Below the pieces are notes generated by a model. It was not told the DNA's origin and searched no databases. It saw only the letters and a program-made list of their open reading frames with translations. From positions 3,944,001 to 4,008,000 of the forward strand of contig NZ_CP114905.1 of assembly GCF_027497195.1 (NCBI RefSeq): a stretch of 64,000 nucleotides of DNA, read 5' to 3'. Of the stretch, positions 56,067-64,000 are shown one piece after another. The number at the start of each line of letters is the position of its first letter. Position 1 is the first letter of the stretch. Source of the DNA: Streptomyces sp. WMMC500 (GTDB lineage: Bacteria; Actinomycetota; Actinomycetes; Streptomycetales; Streptomycetaceae). Both the position numbers and the translations under genes were made by a program.

Positions 56067-58403
56067 ATGCACCCCCACAAGCAGGCGACCGTGACCGCTG
56101 CCGCACCGCCCTCCGCCGAGGACACCGGTGTGCTGCGGCAGTGGGCGGCCGAGGGCGGGGCGCTCGAACTGCGGGCCCGGATCGTGCTGCTGGCCGGGCA
56201 GGGCATGCGGGACACCGACATCGCCCGCCGGCTCGGCGTCTCGCGGCAGACGGTCGGCACCTGGCGGCACAAGTGGGCGGACGAGGGCATCGCCGGGCTG
56301 CGGCACCGCGCCCGCCCCGGGCGGCCCCCGACCGTCGACGAGGCGGAGGTCCTGGCCCGTACTCTCCTCGCCAGCGACGGCGCCGCCGCCTCCCGGGCCG
56401 TGGGCCGCGAACTGGGCCTGTCACACGCCACCGTCGCCGCCATCCGGCGCCGCTGGTCCGACCACCCGCCCGCGGACCCGCCGCTGCCCGGCTCCGACCT
56501 CTGGATCGTCGGCCTGTACGCGGACGCCCACGGCGCGGTGCTCCTCGCCGGCGCCCGGCCCGGCTCCGCCGCCCAGCCGCGCCCCGCCGGCAACGCCGTG
56601 GGCGCCGACGTGCTCGCCGGGCTCGACCGCGCCTGCGACGCCCTGCCCGGCGCCGTCGCCGGCAGCCGCCCGCCGGCGCCGCACCGAGCGCTCGCCGCGT
56701 TCCTCACCAAGGCCCGCAGGCGGCATCCCCGCATCGAGTTGTCCGCGCTCACGCTCTGGACCGCGGACCCCGCGGCAGACCACCCGCACGCCTCCCCGCC
56801 CGCCGCACCCGTACCGGCACCCGGCCCCGTGCCCGGCCCCGTGCCCGCCGCCGCGCCCGGCCGGCCGACCGCCCGCCCCCCGCAGCCGCCGCCCGCCATC
56901 CGCCCCGAGGCCTCGCCCCCCGCCACCCTCCACCGCATCCCCGCCACCTGCACCTGGCGCAGCTACCTCCGCGCCCTCGTCGCCCTCGACAGCTCCCGCC
57001 ACCCCGAGTCCTCCCGCCGCGTCTACCGCGACCTCACCGGCGCCGTCGAGGCGTACGCCCGGAAGCCCGCCGGCGAGCCGCTGCAGTGGCTGCGCGAGTC
57101 CATAGCCAGCCACGCCGCCCCGCCCCGCCCCCGTACCCGCCCCGGGGGCGGGGCCGGGACCGGGCGCCTGGACGCCGCCGGCGGCGCGAACCACATCGAC
57201 CTCGGCTCGTTCAACGAGTGCGTCGTCATCGAGGCGGTCCGCCTCGCCGGCACCGTCACCCGCGGCGAGATCGCCCACCGCACCGGCCTGACCCAGCAGT
57301 CCGTGTCCCGGATCGCCCGCTCGCTGCTGGCCCGCGGCATCCTCGTCGAGGAGAACCGCCGCCAGGCGACCTCCGGCAAGCCGCGCACGCCCGTGCGGCT
57401 GCGCGGCGAGGCGGCGCACGCCGTCGGCATCCACATCGACCCGGAGGTCTTCACCGCCGTCGTCATCGACCTGGACGGCGCGATCGTCGCCGAGCGCACC
57501 CGGCCCGTACAGCCGACCTCCGACCCCGACGTGCTGGTCAGGCAGGTGGCCCAGCTCGGCCGCGGCGTGCTGGCCGACGCCCGCGGCGCGGTACGGCCCG
57601 GGGGGTTCCTCGGCATCGGCGTGGCCGTCCCCGGCCCTGTGGACACCGACTCCGGCACGGTGCTCGACCCGCCGCTCATGTCGGTGTGGACGGACCTGCC
57701 GCTGCTGTACCTCCTCAAGGACCACTTCCGGTGCCCGCTGATCATGGAGAAGGACGCGACCGCGGCGGCGGCGGGCGAGCGGTGGATCGGCCGCGACCGG
57801 CGGGCCCGCGACTTCGCGTACGTCTACCTCGGTACGGGCGTGGGCTCCGGCCTCTACCTCAACGGGGACCTGCACCGCGGCACCAGCGCGAACGCCGGCG
57901 AGTTCGGGCAGTTGTGCGCCGTCGCGCTCGGCCGCGCCGAGACCGGCGGCCGGCCGGAGGTGCTGCCCGAGTGCAACCCGCCGCTCGGCCTGTCCCGGCT
58001 CGCCGCCCGGCACGGCTACCCGCTCGACGGCGCGCTGGCCGGCACCACCGCCGGCTACCGCGCCGTCACCGAGGCCGCCGCGGCCGGCGACCCGGCCGCC
58101 ACCGCCGCCGTACGGGACCTGGCGCGGGCCGTCGGGCAGGGCACCACGAGCCTGGTGGACCTGCTCGACATCGACCTCGTCGTGCTCGGCGGGCCGTTCT
58201 TCACCGACCCGGCCGCCCCGCTGTACCTGTCCCACATCGGCGAGATGGTCAACGACTTCCCCACCGCCCGCCGGCTGCGGCACGTCGACGTCGAGCGGTC
58301 GGTGCTCGGCCCCGAGGCCGCGGCGGTCGGCGCGGCCTCCACGATCTTCCACGCCGCCTTCACCCCGAGGCTGCGCGGCGGCACCGCCCTGCGGGCCCTG
58401 TGA
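56067..58403 (+). CDS. ROK-family sugar regulator fused to an IS630-transposase-like N-terminus
   Basis: A 778-residue protein. Residues 20-140 read as an IS630-type DNA-binding segment: LELRARIVLLAGQGMRDTDIA, RLGVSRQTVGTWRHKWADEG, RHRARPGRPPTVDEAEVLA. Next is DLWIVGLYADAHGAVLLAGA, where IS630 has its first catalytic Asp strand, then a Pro/Ala-rich stretch. A standard ROK helix-turn-helix lies near 395-445 (RGEIAHRTGLTQQSVSRIAR). The ROK domain runs 450-778, with GVAVPGPVDTDSG, YLGTGVGSGLYLNGD and GTSANAGEFGQ. The usual CxCGxxGC zinc motif is absent; only scattered Cys remain. It adjoins exported glycosidases and a sugar dehydrogenase, which it may control. Confidence 0.85.
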   Translation: MHPHKQATVTAAAPPSAEDTGVLRQWAAEGGALELRARIVLLAGQGMRDTDIARRLGVSRQTVGTWRHKWADEGIAGLRHRARPGRPPTVDEAEVLARTLLASDGAAASRAVGRELGLSHATVAAIRRRWSDHPPADPPLPGSDLWIVGLYADAHGAVLLAGARPGSAAQPRPAGNAVGADVLAGLDRACDALPGAVAGSRPPAPHRALAAFLTKARRRHPRIELSALTLWTADPAADHPHASPPAAPVPAPGPVPGPVPAAAPGRPTARPPQPPPAIRPEASPPATLHRIPATCTWRSYLRALVALDSSRHPESSRRVYRDLTGAVEAYARKPAGEPLQWLRESIASHAAPPRPRTRPGGGAGTGRLDAAGGANHIDLGSFNECVVIEAVRLAGTVTRGEIAHRTGLTQQSVSRIARSLLARGILVEENRRQATSGKPRTPVRLRGEAAHAVGIHIDPEVFTAVVIDLDGAIVAERTRPVQPTSDPDVLVRQVAQLGRGVLADARGAVRPGGFLGIGVAVPGPVDTDSGTVLDPPLMSVWTDLPLLYLLKDHFRCPLIMEKDATAAAAGERWIGRDRRARDFAYVYLGTGVGSGLYLNGDLHRGTSANAGEFGQLCAVALGRAETGGRPEVLPECNPPLGLSRLAARHGYPLDGALAGTTAGYRAVTEAAAAGDPAATAAVRDLARAVGQGTTSLVDLLDIDLVVLGGPFFTDPAAPLYLSHIGEMVNDFPTARRLRHVDVERSVLGPEAAAVGAASTIFHAAFTPRLRGGTALRAL

Positions 58404-58471
58404 ACCGTACGGCCCGGGAACCCCGGGCACCCGCACGAACCGTCACCCCCGACGTACCAGGAAGGAAACCC

Positions 58472-60943
58472 ATGAGACGCACCCCCCACCGGCGGTCCCG
58501 GCAGAGACGGACGGGCAGACCCGGCGGCGCCCTGCGCACGCTGGCCGCCCTCGCGCTGGTGCTCGGCGGCGGCACGCTGGCCGCCGGCGGCCCGGCCGCG
58601 GGCGACCCGGCCGACATACCCCCCGGCGACTACCAGCACGTCCAACTGGCCTCCGGCACGGCCGAGCTGGGCGAGCCGATGTCGCTCGCCGTGCTGCCGG
58701 ACCGCTCGGTCGTGCACACCGCGCGCGACGGCACGGTCCGCTTCACCGACGCGGCGGGCAACACGAAGACCGCCGGGAAACTCGACGTCTACAGCCACGA
58801 CGAAGAGGGGTTGCAGGGCGTCGCCGCCGACCCCGGTTTCGCCACCAACCGGCAGATCTACCTGTACTACTCGCCCACGCTGAACACCCCGCCCGGCGAC
58901 GCGCCCGTCACCGGCGCCCCCGCCGACTTCGAGCCCTGGAAGGGCCACCTGAACCTCTCCCGGTTCACGCTCAACGCCGACGGCACCCTCGACATGGGCA
59001 GCGAGCAGGTCATCCTCGAAGTGCCCAACGACCGCGGCCAGTGCTGCCACGTCGGCGGCGACATCGACTTCGACGCCCAGGGCAACCTGTACCTGAGCAC
59101 CGGCGACGACACCAACCCGTTCGCCTCGTCCGGCTACTCCCCCCTCGACGAGCGGGCCGACACCAACCCGCAGTTCGACGCCCAGCGCACCTCCGGCAAC
59201 ACCAACGACCTGCGCGGCAAGGTGCTGCGGATCAAGCCCACCGCCGACGGCTACACCGTTCCCGGCGGCAACCTCTTCGCGCCCGGCACCCCCGAGACCC
59301 GCCCCGAGATCTACGCGATGGGCTTCCGCAACCCGTTCCGGATGTCCGTCGACCGCGAGACCGGCGCCGTCTACCTCGGCGACTACGGCCCGGACGCCGG
59401 CACCACCGACCCCAACCGCGGGCCGAACGGCCAGGTCGAGTTCAACCGCATCACCGAGCCCGGCAACTTCGGCTGGCCGTACTGCACGGGCACGAACACC
59501 GCGGCGGAGACGTACAACGAGTACACCTTCCCCGGCGGCCCCTCGGGCGCGAAGTACGACTGCGCCGGCGGCCCCGTGAACAACTCCCCGCACAACACCG
59601 GCCAGGACAGGCTCCCCGCGGCCGAGGCCGCCTGGATCCACTACGGCGGCGACGCCGGCAGCCCGCCGGAGTTCGGCGGCGGCTCGGAGTCCCCGATGGG
59701 CGGCGAGGTCTACCGCTACGACCCGGACCTGGACTCGGACGTGAAGTTCCCCGCGTCGCTGGACGGCCGCTACTTCGCCGGCGAGCTGGGCCGGCAGTGG
59801 ATCAAGGCCATCGAGGTCGGGTCGGACGGCTCCCCCGGGCTGATCGAGGACTTCCCCTGGGACGGCACGCAGGTCATGGACACCGACTTCGGCCCGGACG
59901 GCGCGCTGTACGTCCTCGACTACGGCACCGGCGGCGGCAACCAGGCGCTGTACCGCATCGAGTACCTCGCCGGCGCCAACCGGAACCCGGTCGCCGAGGC
60001 GACCGCGGACGTCACCTCGGGCGGCACGCCGCTGACCGTGGCGTTCAGCTCGGCGGGCAGCGCGGACCCGGAGGGCGGCGCGCTCACGTACCACTGGGAC
60101 TTCGGTGACGGCGCCACCTCGAACGAGGCGAACCCCTCGCACACGTACACCGCGTCCGGCACCTTCACCCCGACCCTCACCGTCACCGACCCCGAGGGCC
60201 TCACGGGCACCGACAGCCTGGTCGTGACCGCCGGCAACACCGCGCCGACGGTGAACCTCCAGACGCCGGGCGACGGGCGGCTGTTCTCCTTCGGCGACGA
60301 CGTGCCGTTCACGGTGGCGGCGAGCGACCCGGAGGACGGCGCGATCGACTGTTCCAAGGTCGAGGTCACGTACTCGCTCGGGCACGACAGCCACACCCAC
60401 GAGATCACCTCGACGACCGGCTGCAGCGGGACCCTCGACGTGCCGGAGGACGGCGAACACGACAGCGCCGCGAACCTGTACGGGGTCTTCACCGCCGAGT
60501 ACACCGACTCGGGCGGGCTGACGGGCACCAGCGCCCGCACCCTCCAGCCGCGGCACCGGCAGGCCGAGCACTTCGGCGCGATGTCCGGCATCCAGATCGC
60601 CGGGCACGGCGGCGCGGAGGGCGGCGCCACGGTCGGGTTCACGGACGACGGCGACTGGGTGTCGTTCGAGCCGTACGCGCTGGACGACGTGACCGGCGTC
60701 AGCGCGCGGGTCGCCTCCGGCGGTCCCGGCGGCACGATCGAGATCCGTACGGGCTCGCCGACCGGCGGCCTGCTCGGCACCCTGAACGTCCCGCCGACCG
60801 GCGGGTGGGACACGTACGTGGACGTCTCCGCCTCGCTGAACCCGGCGCCGGCCGGGACGACGACGCTCTACCTGCGGTTCGCGGGACCCACGGGGCAGGG
60901 GAACCTGCTCGACGTCGACGCCTTCACGTTCACGACGTCGTAG
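58472..60943 (+). CDS. Secreted PQQ-type glucose/sorbosone dehydrogenase with PKD and CBM6-like domains
   Basis: An 823-residue exported protein. An Arg-rich signal peptide ends near AAGGPAAG (about 48). Residues 55-500 form a six-bladed propeller of the glucose/sorbosone dehydrogenase family: EEGLQGVAADPGF, CCHVGGDIDFD, GKVLRIKP, AMGFRNPFRM and VMDTDFGPDGALYVLDYG. A PKD domain follows at about 510-590 (YHWDFGDG), a second beta domain, then a CBM6-like module from about 690 (RQAEHFGAMSG). PQQ-dependent oxidation of sugars outside the cell is expected, with binding to polymers. ATG 58472 has GGAAGGAAA upstream, 68 bases after the ROK gene. Confidence 0.88.
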   Translation: MRRTPHRRSRQRRTGRPGGALRTLAALALVLGGGTLAAGGPAAGDPADIPPGDYQHVQLASGTAELGEPMSLAVLPDRSVVHTARDGTVRFTDAAGNTKTAGKLDVYSHDEEGLQGVAADPGFATNRQIYLYYSPTLNTPPGDAPVTGAPADFEPWKGHLNLSRFTLNADGTLDMGSEQVILEVPNDRGQCCHVGGDIDFDAQGNLYLSTGDDTNPFASSGYSPLDERADTNPQFDAQRTSGNTNDLRGKVLRIKPTADGYTVPGGNLFAPGTPETRPEIYAMGFRNPFRMSVDRETGAVYLGDYGPDAGTTDPNRGPNGQVEFNRITEPGNFGWPYCTGTNTAAETYNEYTFPGGPSGAKYDCAGGPVNNSPHNTGQDRLPAAEAAWIHYGGDAGSPPEFGGGSESPMGGEVYRYDPDLDSDVKFPASLDGRYFAGELGRQWIKAIEVGSDGSPGLIEDFPWDGTQVMDTDFGPDGALYVLDYGTGGGNQALYRIEYLAGANRNPVAEATADVTSGGTPLTVAFSSAGSADPEGGALTYHWDFGDGATSNEANPSHTYTASGTFTPTLTVTDPEGLTGTDSLVVTAGNTAPTVNLQTPGDGRLFSFGDDVPFTVAASDPEDGAIDCSKVEVTYSLGHDSHTHEITSTTGCSGTLDVPEDGEHDSAANLYGVFTAEYTDSGGLTGTSARTLQPRHRQAEHFGAMSGIQIAGHGGAEGGATVGFTDDGDWVSFEPYALDDVTGVSARVASGGPGGTIEIRTGSPTGGLLGTLNVPPTGGWDTYVDVSASLNPAPAGTTTLYLRFAGPTGQGNLLDVDAFTFTTS

Positions 60944-60998
60944 GGAGACGAACCGGCCGGAGAACCCGGTCCGTTGCGGCGGACCGGCCGAAGGACGG

Positions 60999-61039
60999 CC
61001 GGCACGGTGCGCCCGGCTGGGCGGAGCGCACCGTGCCGG
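60999..61039 (+). terminator. Strong hairpin after the sugar dehydrogenase gene
   Basis: CCGGCACGGTGCGC (60999-61012) pairs perfectly with GCGCACCGTGCCGG (61026-61039), followed by TCTCTTCG. Confidence 0.8.
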
Positions 61040-61088
61040 TCTCTTCGACGCCGTCTCTCTTCGACGCCGTCCGCGTGACTCCCTCAGG

Positions 61089-62096
61089 TCACTCCGCCGC
61101 CGCCAGCGCCGCCAGCAGCTCCCGCTCCCGCGCCGGGCTCAGCCCCGCCCGCCGCGGCCGGTCGAGACCCTGCCCCCGTTCCCACGCCAGGGTGTCCGCC
61201 AGCATCTCCGCCCGCGGCCTGTGCGTCAGCCCCGCGGCCTGGGCCGCGGCGCCGCTGCGGGCCGCGAAGCCCTCCCAGCCCGGCTCCTCCAGCCACATCG
61301 CCAGCGACTCCGGCCCCATGAACGGCTCCACGCCCTGCCCGCGCAGCCACGTGGAACCGGCCTCGGCCACCGGCCCCGTGTGCCCGCCGACCTCCCGGGA
61401 GAGCCGGATCCACTCCTCCAGGGAGAGGACGGGCCCGACCGCGTTGTACGTCCCGGTGGTGCCGGACTCCGCGTTGTCGAGCATCCAGTCTGCGAGGTCC
61501 CGGACGTCCACGACCTGCGTCGACAGGTGCGGCCCGTGCGGGACGAGCATGGCGCCCAGGGGGTCGCGGGCGGCGCGGGCGACCCAGTAGCCCGTACGGT
61601 CCGTGTGGTCGCCGGGGCCGCCGATGAGCCCGGCGCGGGCGATGACGAGCCGGTCGCCGACCGCCTCCCGGGTCGCCTGCTCGCAGGCCGCCTTGGCCTC
61701 GCCGTACGTCTCGCGGTCGGCCTCGTCGCGGTCGGTGGGCTCCATCAGCGGCGCCGACTCGTCGGCGCCGGGCTCGTCGTGGGTGGCGTAGACGTTGCCG
61801 GAGGAGACGTACGTCCAGTGCCGGGCGCGGTCGGCGAGCGCGGCGAGGGCGCCGCGGACGAAGCCGGGCTGCCACGACACCTCGACCACGGCGTCCCAGG
61901 GGCGGTCGGCGCTGCGGGCGGGCAGCGCGTCGTACGCGCCGGGCTCGCGGCGGTCGGCGGCGACCAGCTCGGCGCCGTCCGCCACCCCGCCGCTCTCGCC
62001 GCGCGCGAGGCACGTCACGCGGTGCCCGCGGGCGAGCGCCAGCCGCGCCACTTCCCGGCCCAGCCAGGCCGTACCGCCCAGCACGAGAATGTCCAT
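61089..62096 (-). CDS. NAD-dependent epimerase/dehydratase (SDR) family protein
   Basis: A 335-residue Rossmann-fold protein. [14 protein letters not shown] near residue 4 is the nucleotide loop. YVSSGNVYA near 95 gives the catalytic Ser, and [11 protein letters not shown] near 127 the Tyr-x-x-x-Lys pair. [18 protein letters not shown] near 155 is typical of extended SDR proteins that act on nucleotide sugars or related compounds. ATG at 62096. Substrate unknown. Confidence 0.82.
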   Translation of the reverse strand: MDILVLGGTAWLGREVARLALARGHRVTCLARGESGGVADGAELVAADRREPGAYDALPARSADRPWDAVVEVSWQPGFVRGALAALADRARHWTYVSSGNVYATHDEPGADESAPLMEPTDRDEADRETYGEAKAACEQATREAVGDRLVIARAGLIGGPGDHTDRTGYWVARAARDPLGAMLVPHGPHLSTQVVDVRDLADWMLDNAESGTTGTYNAVGPVLSLEEWIRLSREVGGHTGPVAEAGSTWLRGQGVEPFMGPESLAMWLEEPGWEGFAARSGAAAQAAGLTHRPRAEMLADTLAWERGQGLDRPRRAGLSPARERELLAALAAAE

Positions 62097-62157
62097 CCCC
62101 GCACCCAAGCACCGATTCCGGCCCGGCACAGCATCGCTACGCCGACAGCAGAAGCCG

Positions 62158-62916
62158 TCACCCGCGAACGGGCCGGGTGGGCGGTCCGGAGAGGCGGGCC
62201 TGAAGGCCGTCGAGGATGAAGTCCAGGCCGGCCGCGAAGGTGCCGTTCCAGTCGTCGTCGCGGAGGTAGTCGCTGGCGGCGAGCGTCGGGTAGCGGTCGG
62301 CCTCGGCGCGCACCCGCTCCTGGGCGAGGTCCCGCTCCTCGGCGCTGACGTCCAGCGCCGCCTGGGTGGAGGCGGAGCCGAGGACGTGGTTGTGCAGCGC
62401 CCAGGTGGCGGCGAGGAGGTCGCGGCCGGTGAAGCCGGCGCGTACGAGCGTGGCCTGGAGGACCTCCATCCAGGCGAGGAAGTGGGGGCCGAGGCCGGGC
62501 TTGCGGCGGGCCGGGACGGCGGCGGCCCAGGGGTGGCGCAGCAGCACGGCGCGCCAGCCGCCGAGGACGGCGGCGACGTCCTCGCGCCAGCCGCCGGCCG
62601 GGTCCGCGGCACCGGGCGCCGGCGGCTGCGTTTCGCCGAAGACCGCGTCGACCGCGAGGTCGATGACGTCGTCCTTGGTGTCGACGTGCCAGTAGAGGGA
62701 GGGCGCGACGACCGCGAGCCGGTCGGCGAGGCGGCGCATGGTGAGCCGGTCGATGCCGTCCTCGTCCAGCAGCGCGACTGCCGCCGTCCCGATCCGGGCC
62801 CGCGTCAGCGGCGGCTCGCCGCGGGTCGGCGTCCGCCCCGGGCGCAGCCAGATGCTCTGCGTACCGTCGCCCTTGCCGCGTTTCCGCTGGTCACCCTGCT
62901 TTTTCTCGCTACCCAC
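62158..62916 (-). CDS. TetR-family repressor
   Basis: A 252-residue repressor, GTG at 62916. A charged N-terminal extension precedes the helix-turn-helix at about 60-100: [21 protein letters not shown] TetR C-terminal ligand domain of the TetR(C) type follows. It is divergent from an MFS efflux gene across 80 bases that contain a matching palindrome, so it should repress that gene and itself until a drug-like ligand binds. Confidence 0.88.
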   Translation of the reverse strand: MGSEKKQGDQRKRGKGDGTQSIWLRPGRTPTRGEPPLTRARIGTAAVALLDEDGIDRLTMRRLADRLAVVAPSLYWHVDTKDDVIDLAVDAVFGETQPPAPGAADPAGGWREDVAAVLGGWRAVLLRHPWAAAVPARRKPGLGPHFLAWMEVLQATLVRAGFTGRDLLAATWALHNHVLGSASTQAALDVSAEERDLAQERVRAEADRYPTLAASDYLRDDDWNGTFAAGLDFILDGLQARLSGPPTRPVRG

Positions 62917-62946
62917 CCGGCCGAGTGTAGTACGGTGTGCGACGCC

Positions 62947-62963
62947 CCCTAACACCGTTAGGG
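62947..62963. promoter_or_regulatory. TetR operator CCCTAAC-N3-GTTAGGG
   Basis: A perfect 7-bp inverted repeat in the TetR/MFS gap. A second partial copy, CACCGTTAG, sits 20 bases on at 62973-62981, suggesting paired repressor dimers. Confidence 0.65.
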
Positions 62964-62996
62964 AGTCACATACACCGTTAGAGAAGGTGGGATACC

Positions 62997-64000
62997 GTGC
63001 CGGATGAGACGCACGCACGCGCCGGGGGCCGGCGCCGCTGGTGGACCCTGCTGGCCGTCAGCACCGCCCAGTTGCTCGTCGTGCTGGACAGCACGATCGT
63101 GAACATCGCCCTGCCGTCCGCGCAGCAGGCGCTCGGCATGACCGACGCGAACCGCCAGTGGGCCGTCACCGCCTACGCCCTCGCCTTCGGCGGCCTGCTG
63201 CTGATCGGCGGGCGCGTCAGCGGACTCCTCGGCCACCGCCGCGCGTTCGCCGCCGGCCTCGTGGGCTTCGCCGCCGCCTCCGCCCTCGGCGGCGCGGCGA
63301 CCGGGCCGGAGACGCTGTTCGCCGCCCGGGCGCTGCAGGGCGTCTGCGCCGCGCTCCTCGCGCCCGCGGGGCTGTCGCTGCTGACGACGACGTACACCGG
63401 GAACCGCGAACGCGGGCGCGCCTTCGGGGTGTTCGCCGCCGTCGGCGCGGCGGGCGCGGCGGTCGGGCTGATCGCGGGCGGGCTGCTGACGCAGTACGCG
63501 GGCTGGCGCTGGTGCCTGTACGTCAACGTGCCCGTCGCGCTCCTCGCCGCCCTCGGCACCGCCTTCGTGCCGCACGCCCCGCGGCTGCGCGCCACGGGCC
63601 GGCTCGACCTGCCGGGCGCGCTGCTCGGCACCGCCGGCTTCGCCGCCGTCGTCTACGCGTTCAGCGAGGCCGAGCCGCGCGGCTGGGGCGACGCGAGGGT
63701 GCTCGCGCTGCTCGGCGGCGGGGTCGTGCTGCTGGCGGCGTTCGCCGCCGCGGAGCTGCGGGCGCCGCAGCCGCTGCTGCCGATGCGGGTGCTGCTGCAC
63801 CGGGCGCGCGGCGCGGCGTTCCTGGCGATCACGCTGATGTTCGTCGCGGTGTTCGGCTTCTACCTGTTCATGAGCTACTACACGCAGGGCGTCCTCGGCT
63901 ACTCACCCGTCGAGTCCGGGCTGACGCTCCTCGTCAACGCCGCGGCCGCCCTCGCCGGCTCGCTGCTCATCGCCGGCCGGCTGCACGGGCGGGTGGCGCC
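62997..64000 (+). CDS. MFS multidrug efflux protein, DHA2 type (partial, runs off right edge)
   Basis: About 334 residues are visible from GTG 62997, with an AAGGTGG site upstream. Membrane segments begin at residue 15. VVLDSTIVNIALPSAQ near 28 is the DHA2 (14-helix) motif 1 region, RWAVTAYALAFGGLLLIGGR-type motif A follows near 52, and GRAFGVFAAVGAAGAAVGLIAGG near 140 is motif C, found in drug/H+ antiporters. Likely exports a toxic compound sensed by the divergent TetR protein. Confidence 0.9.
   Translation, partial: MPDETHARAGGRRRWWTLLAVSTAQLLVVLDSTIVNIALPSAQQALGMTDANRQWAVTAYALAFGGLLLIGGRVSGLLGHRRAFAAGLVGFAAASALGGAATGPETLFAARALQGVCAALLAPAGLSLLTTTYTGNRERGRAFGVFAAVGAAGAAVGLIAGGLLTQYAGWRWCLYVNVPVALLAALGTAFVPHAPRLRATGRLDLPGALLGTAGFAAVVYAFSEAEPRGWGDARVLALLGGGVVLLAAFAAAELRAPQPLLPMRVLLHRARGAAFLAITLMFVAVFGFYLFMSYYTQGVLGYSPVESGLTLLVNAAAALAGSLLIAGRLHGRVA

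Overview
The window is very GC-rich, with strong G/C third-position bias, frequent GTG starts and 4-nt gene overlaps. It carries a SARP regulator, an Rhs/WXG-type toxin, XRE-DUF5753/DUF6879 regulators and Tat-exported glycosidases. All of this points to a Streptomyces-like actinomycete. Apart from the tRNA, functions rest on motif reading by eye; no database search was run.

Region 1 (1-10.5 kb, minus strand) is the front of a RiPP cluster. A SARP activator, an Ocin-ThiF partner protein, a YcaO cyclodehydratase, a SagB-type azoline dehydrogenase and a LanB-like dehydratase (cut by the window edge) lie head to tail. Together they would make azoles and dehydroamino acids in one peptide, as in thiopeptides or goadsporin-like products. 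A 32-codon frame sits upstream of the SARP. Behind it lies an array of 11-bp direct repeats that looks like a SARP operator.

Region 2 (10.8-17.3 kb, plus) is a five-gene operon in which every junction is a 4-nt overlap: Ser/Thr kinase, J-domain-like membrane protein, GrpE-like protein, Hsp70, and a TPR/OmpA-like membrane protein. It reads as a dedicated, kinase-linked Hsp70 machine. Region 3 (17.3-22.3 kb, minus) is an Rhs toxin with a PIN-like C-terminus and a zinc-ribbon candidate immunity gene. Region 4 (22.4-28.0 kb) holds an AtuA-type catabolic operon with a CitMHS transporter, a divergent LysR regulator and an exported esterase.

Region 5 (28.2-41.9 kb) is an accessory island ending at tRNA-Lys(TTT). 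It contains phage scraps, an IS5-type transposase tail, a DUF3800 tail, and three copies of a two-gene small-protein module. Each module copy is divergent from an XRE regulator. Copies 1 and 2 are followed by a duplicated protein of unknown function behind a conserved palindrome; copy 3 by a radical SAM enzyme and a DEDDh exonuclease. A 38-bp copy of the tRNA 3' half at 35366-35403 marks the far end of a 6.5-kb insertion with no visible integrase.

Region 6 (42.1-47.2 kb) is ordinary chromosome: DEAD-box helicase, lipoprotein, zincin and metallophosphoesterase. Region 7 (47.3-61.0 kb) is a carbohydrate region with GH97, GH99/71-like and GH95 enzymes, a ROK regulator fused to an IS630-transposase-like N-terminus, and a PQQ-type sugar dehydrogenase with PKD and CBM. 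AzlCD and an Lrp regulator sit inside it. The right end has an epimerase and a TetR/MFS efflux pair.

Stretches over 300 bases without a convincing gene: 10498-10852 (the repeat array and promoters); 28047-28420 (a repeat and a gene scrap); 35404-36014 (one hairpin and the 78-bp repeat); 37153-37455 (nothing recognised); 44210-44543 (divergent leaders, with a small GACCGC/GCGGTC hairpin at 44273-44289).
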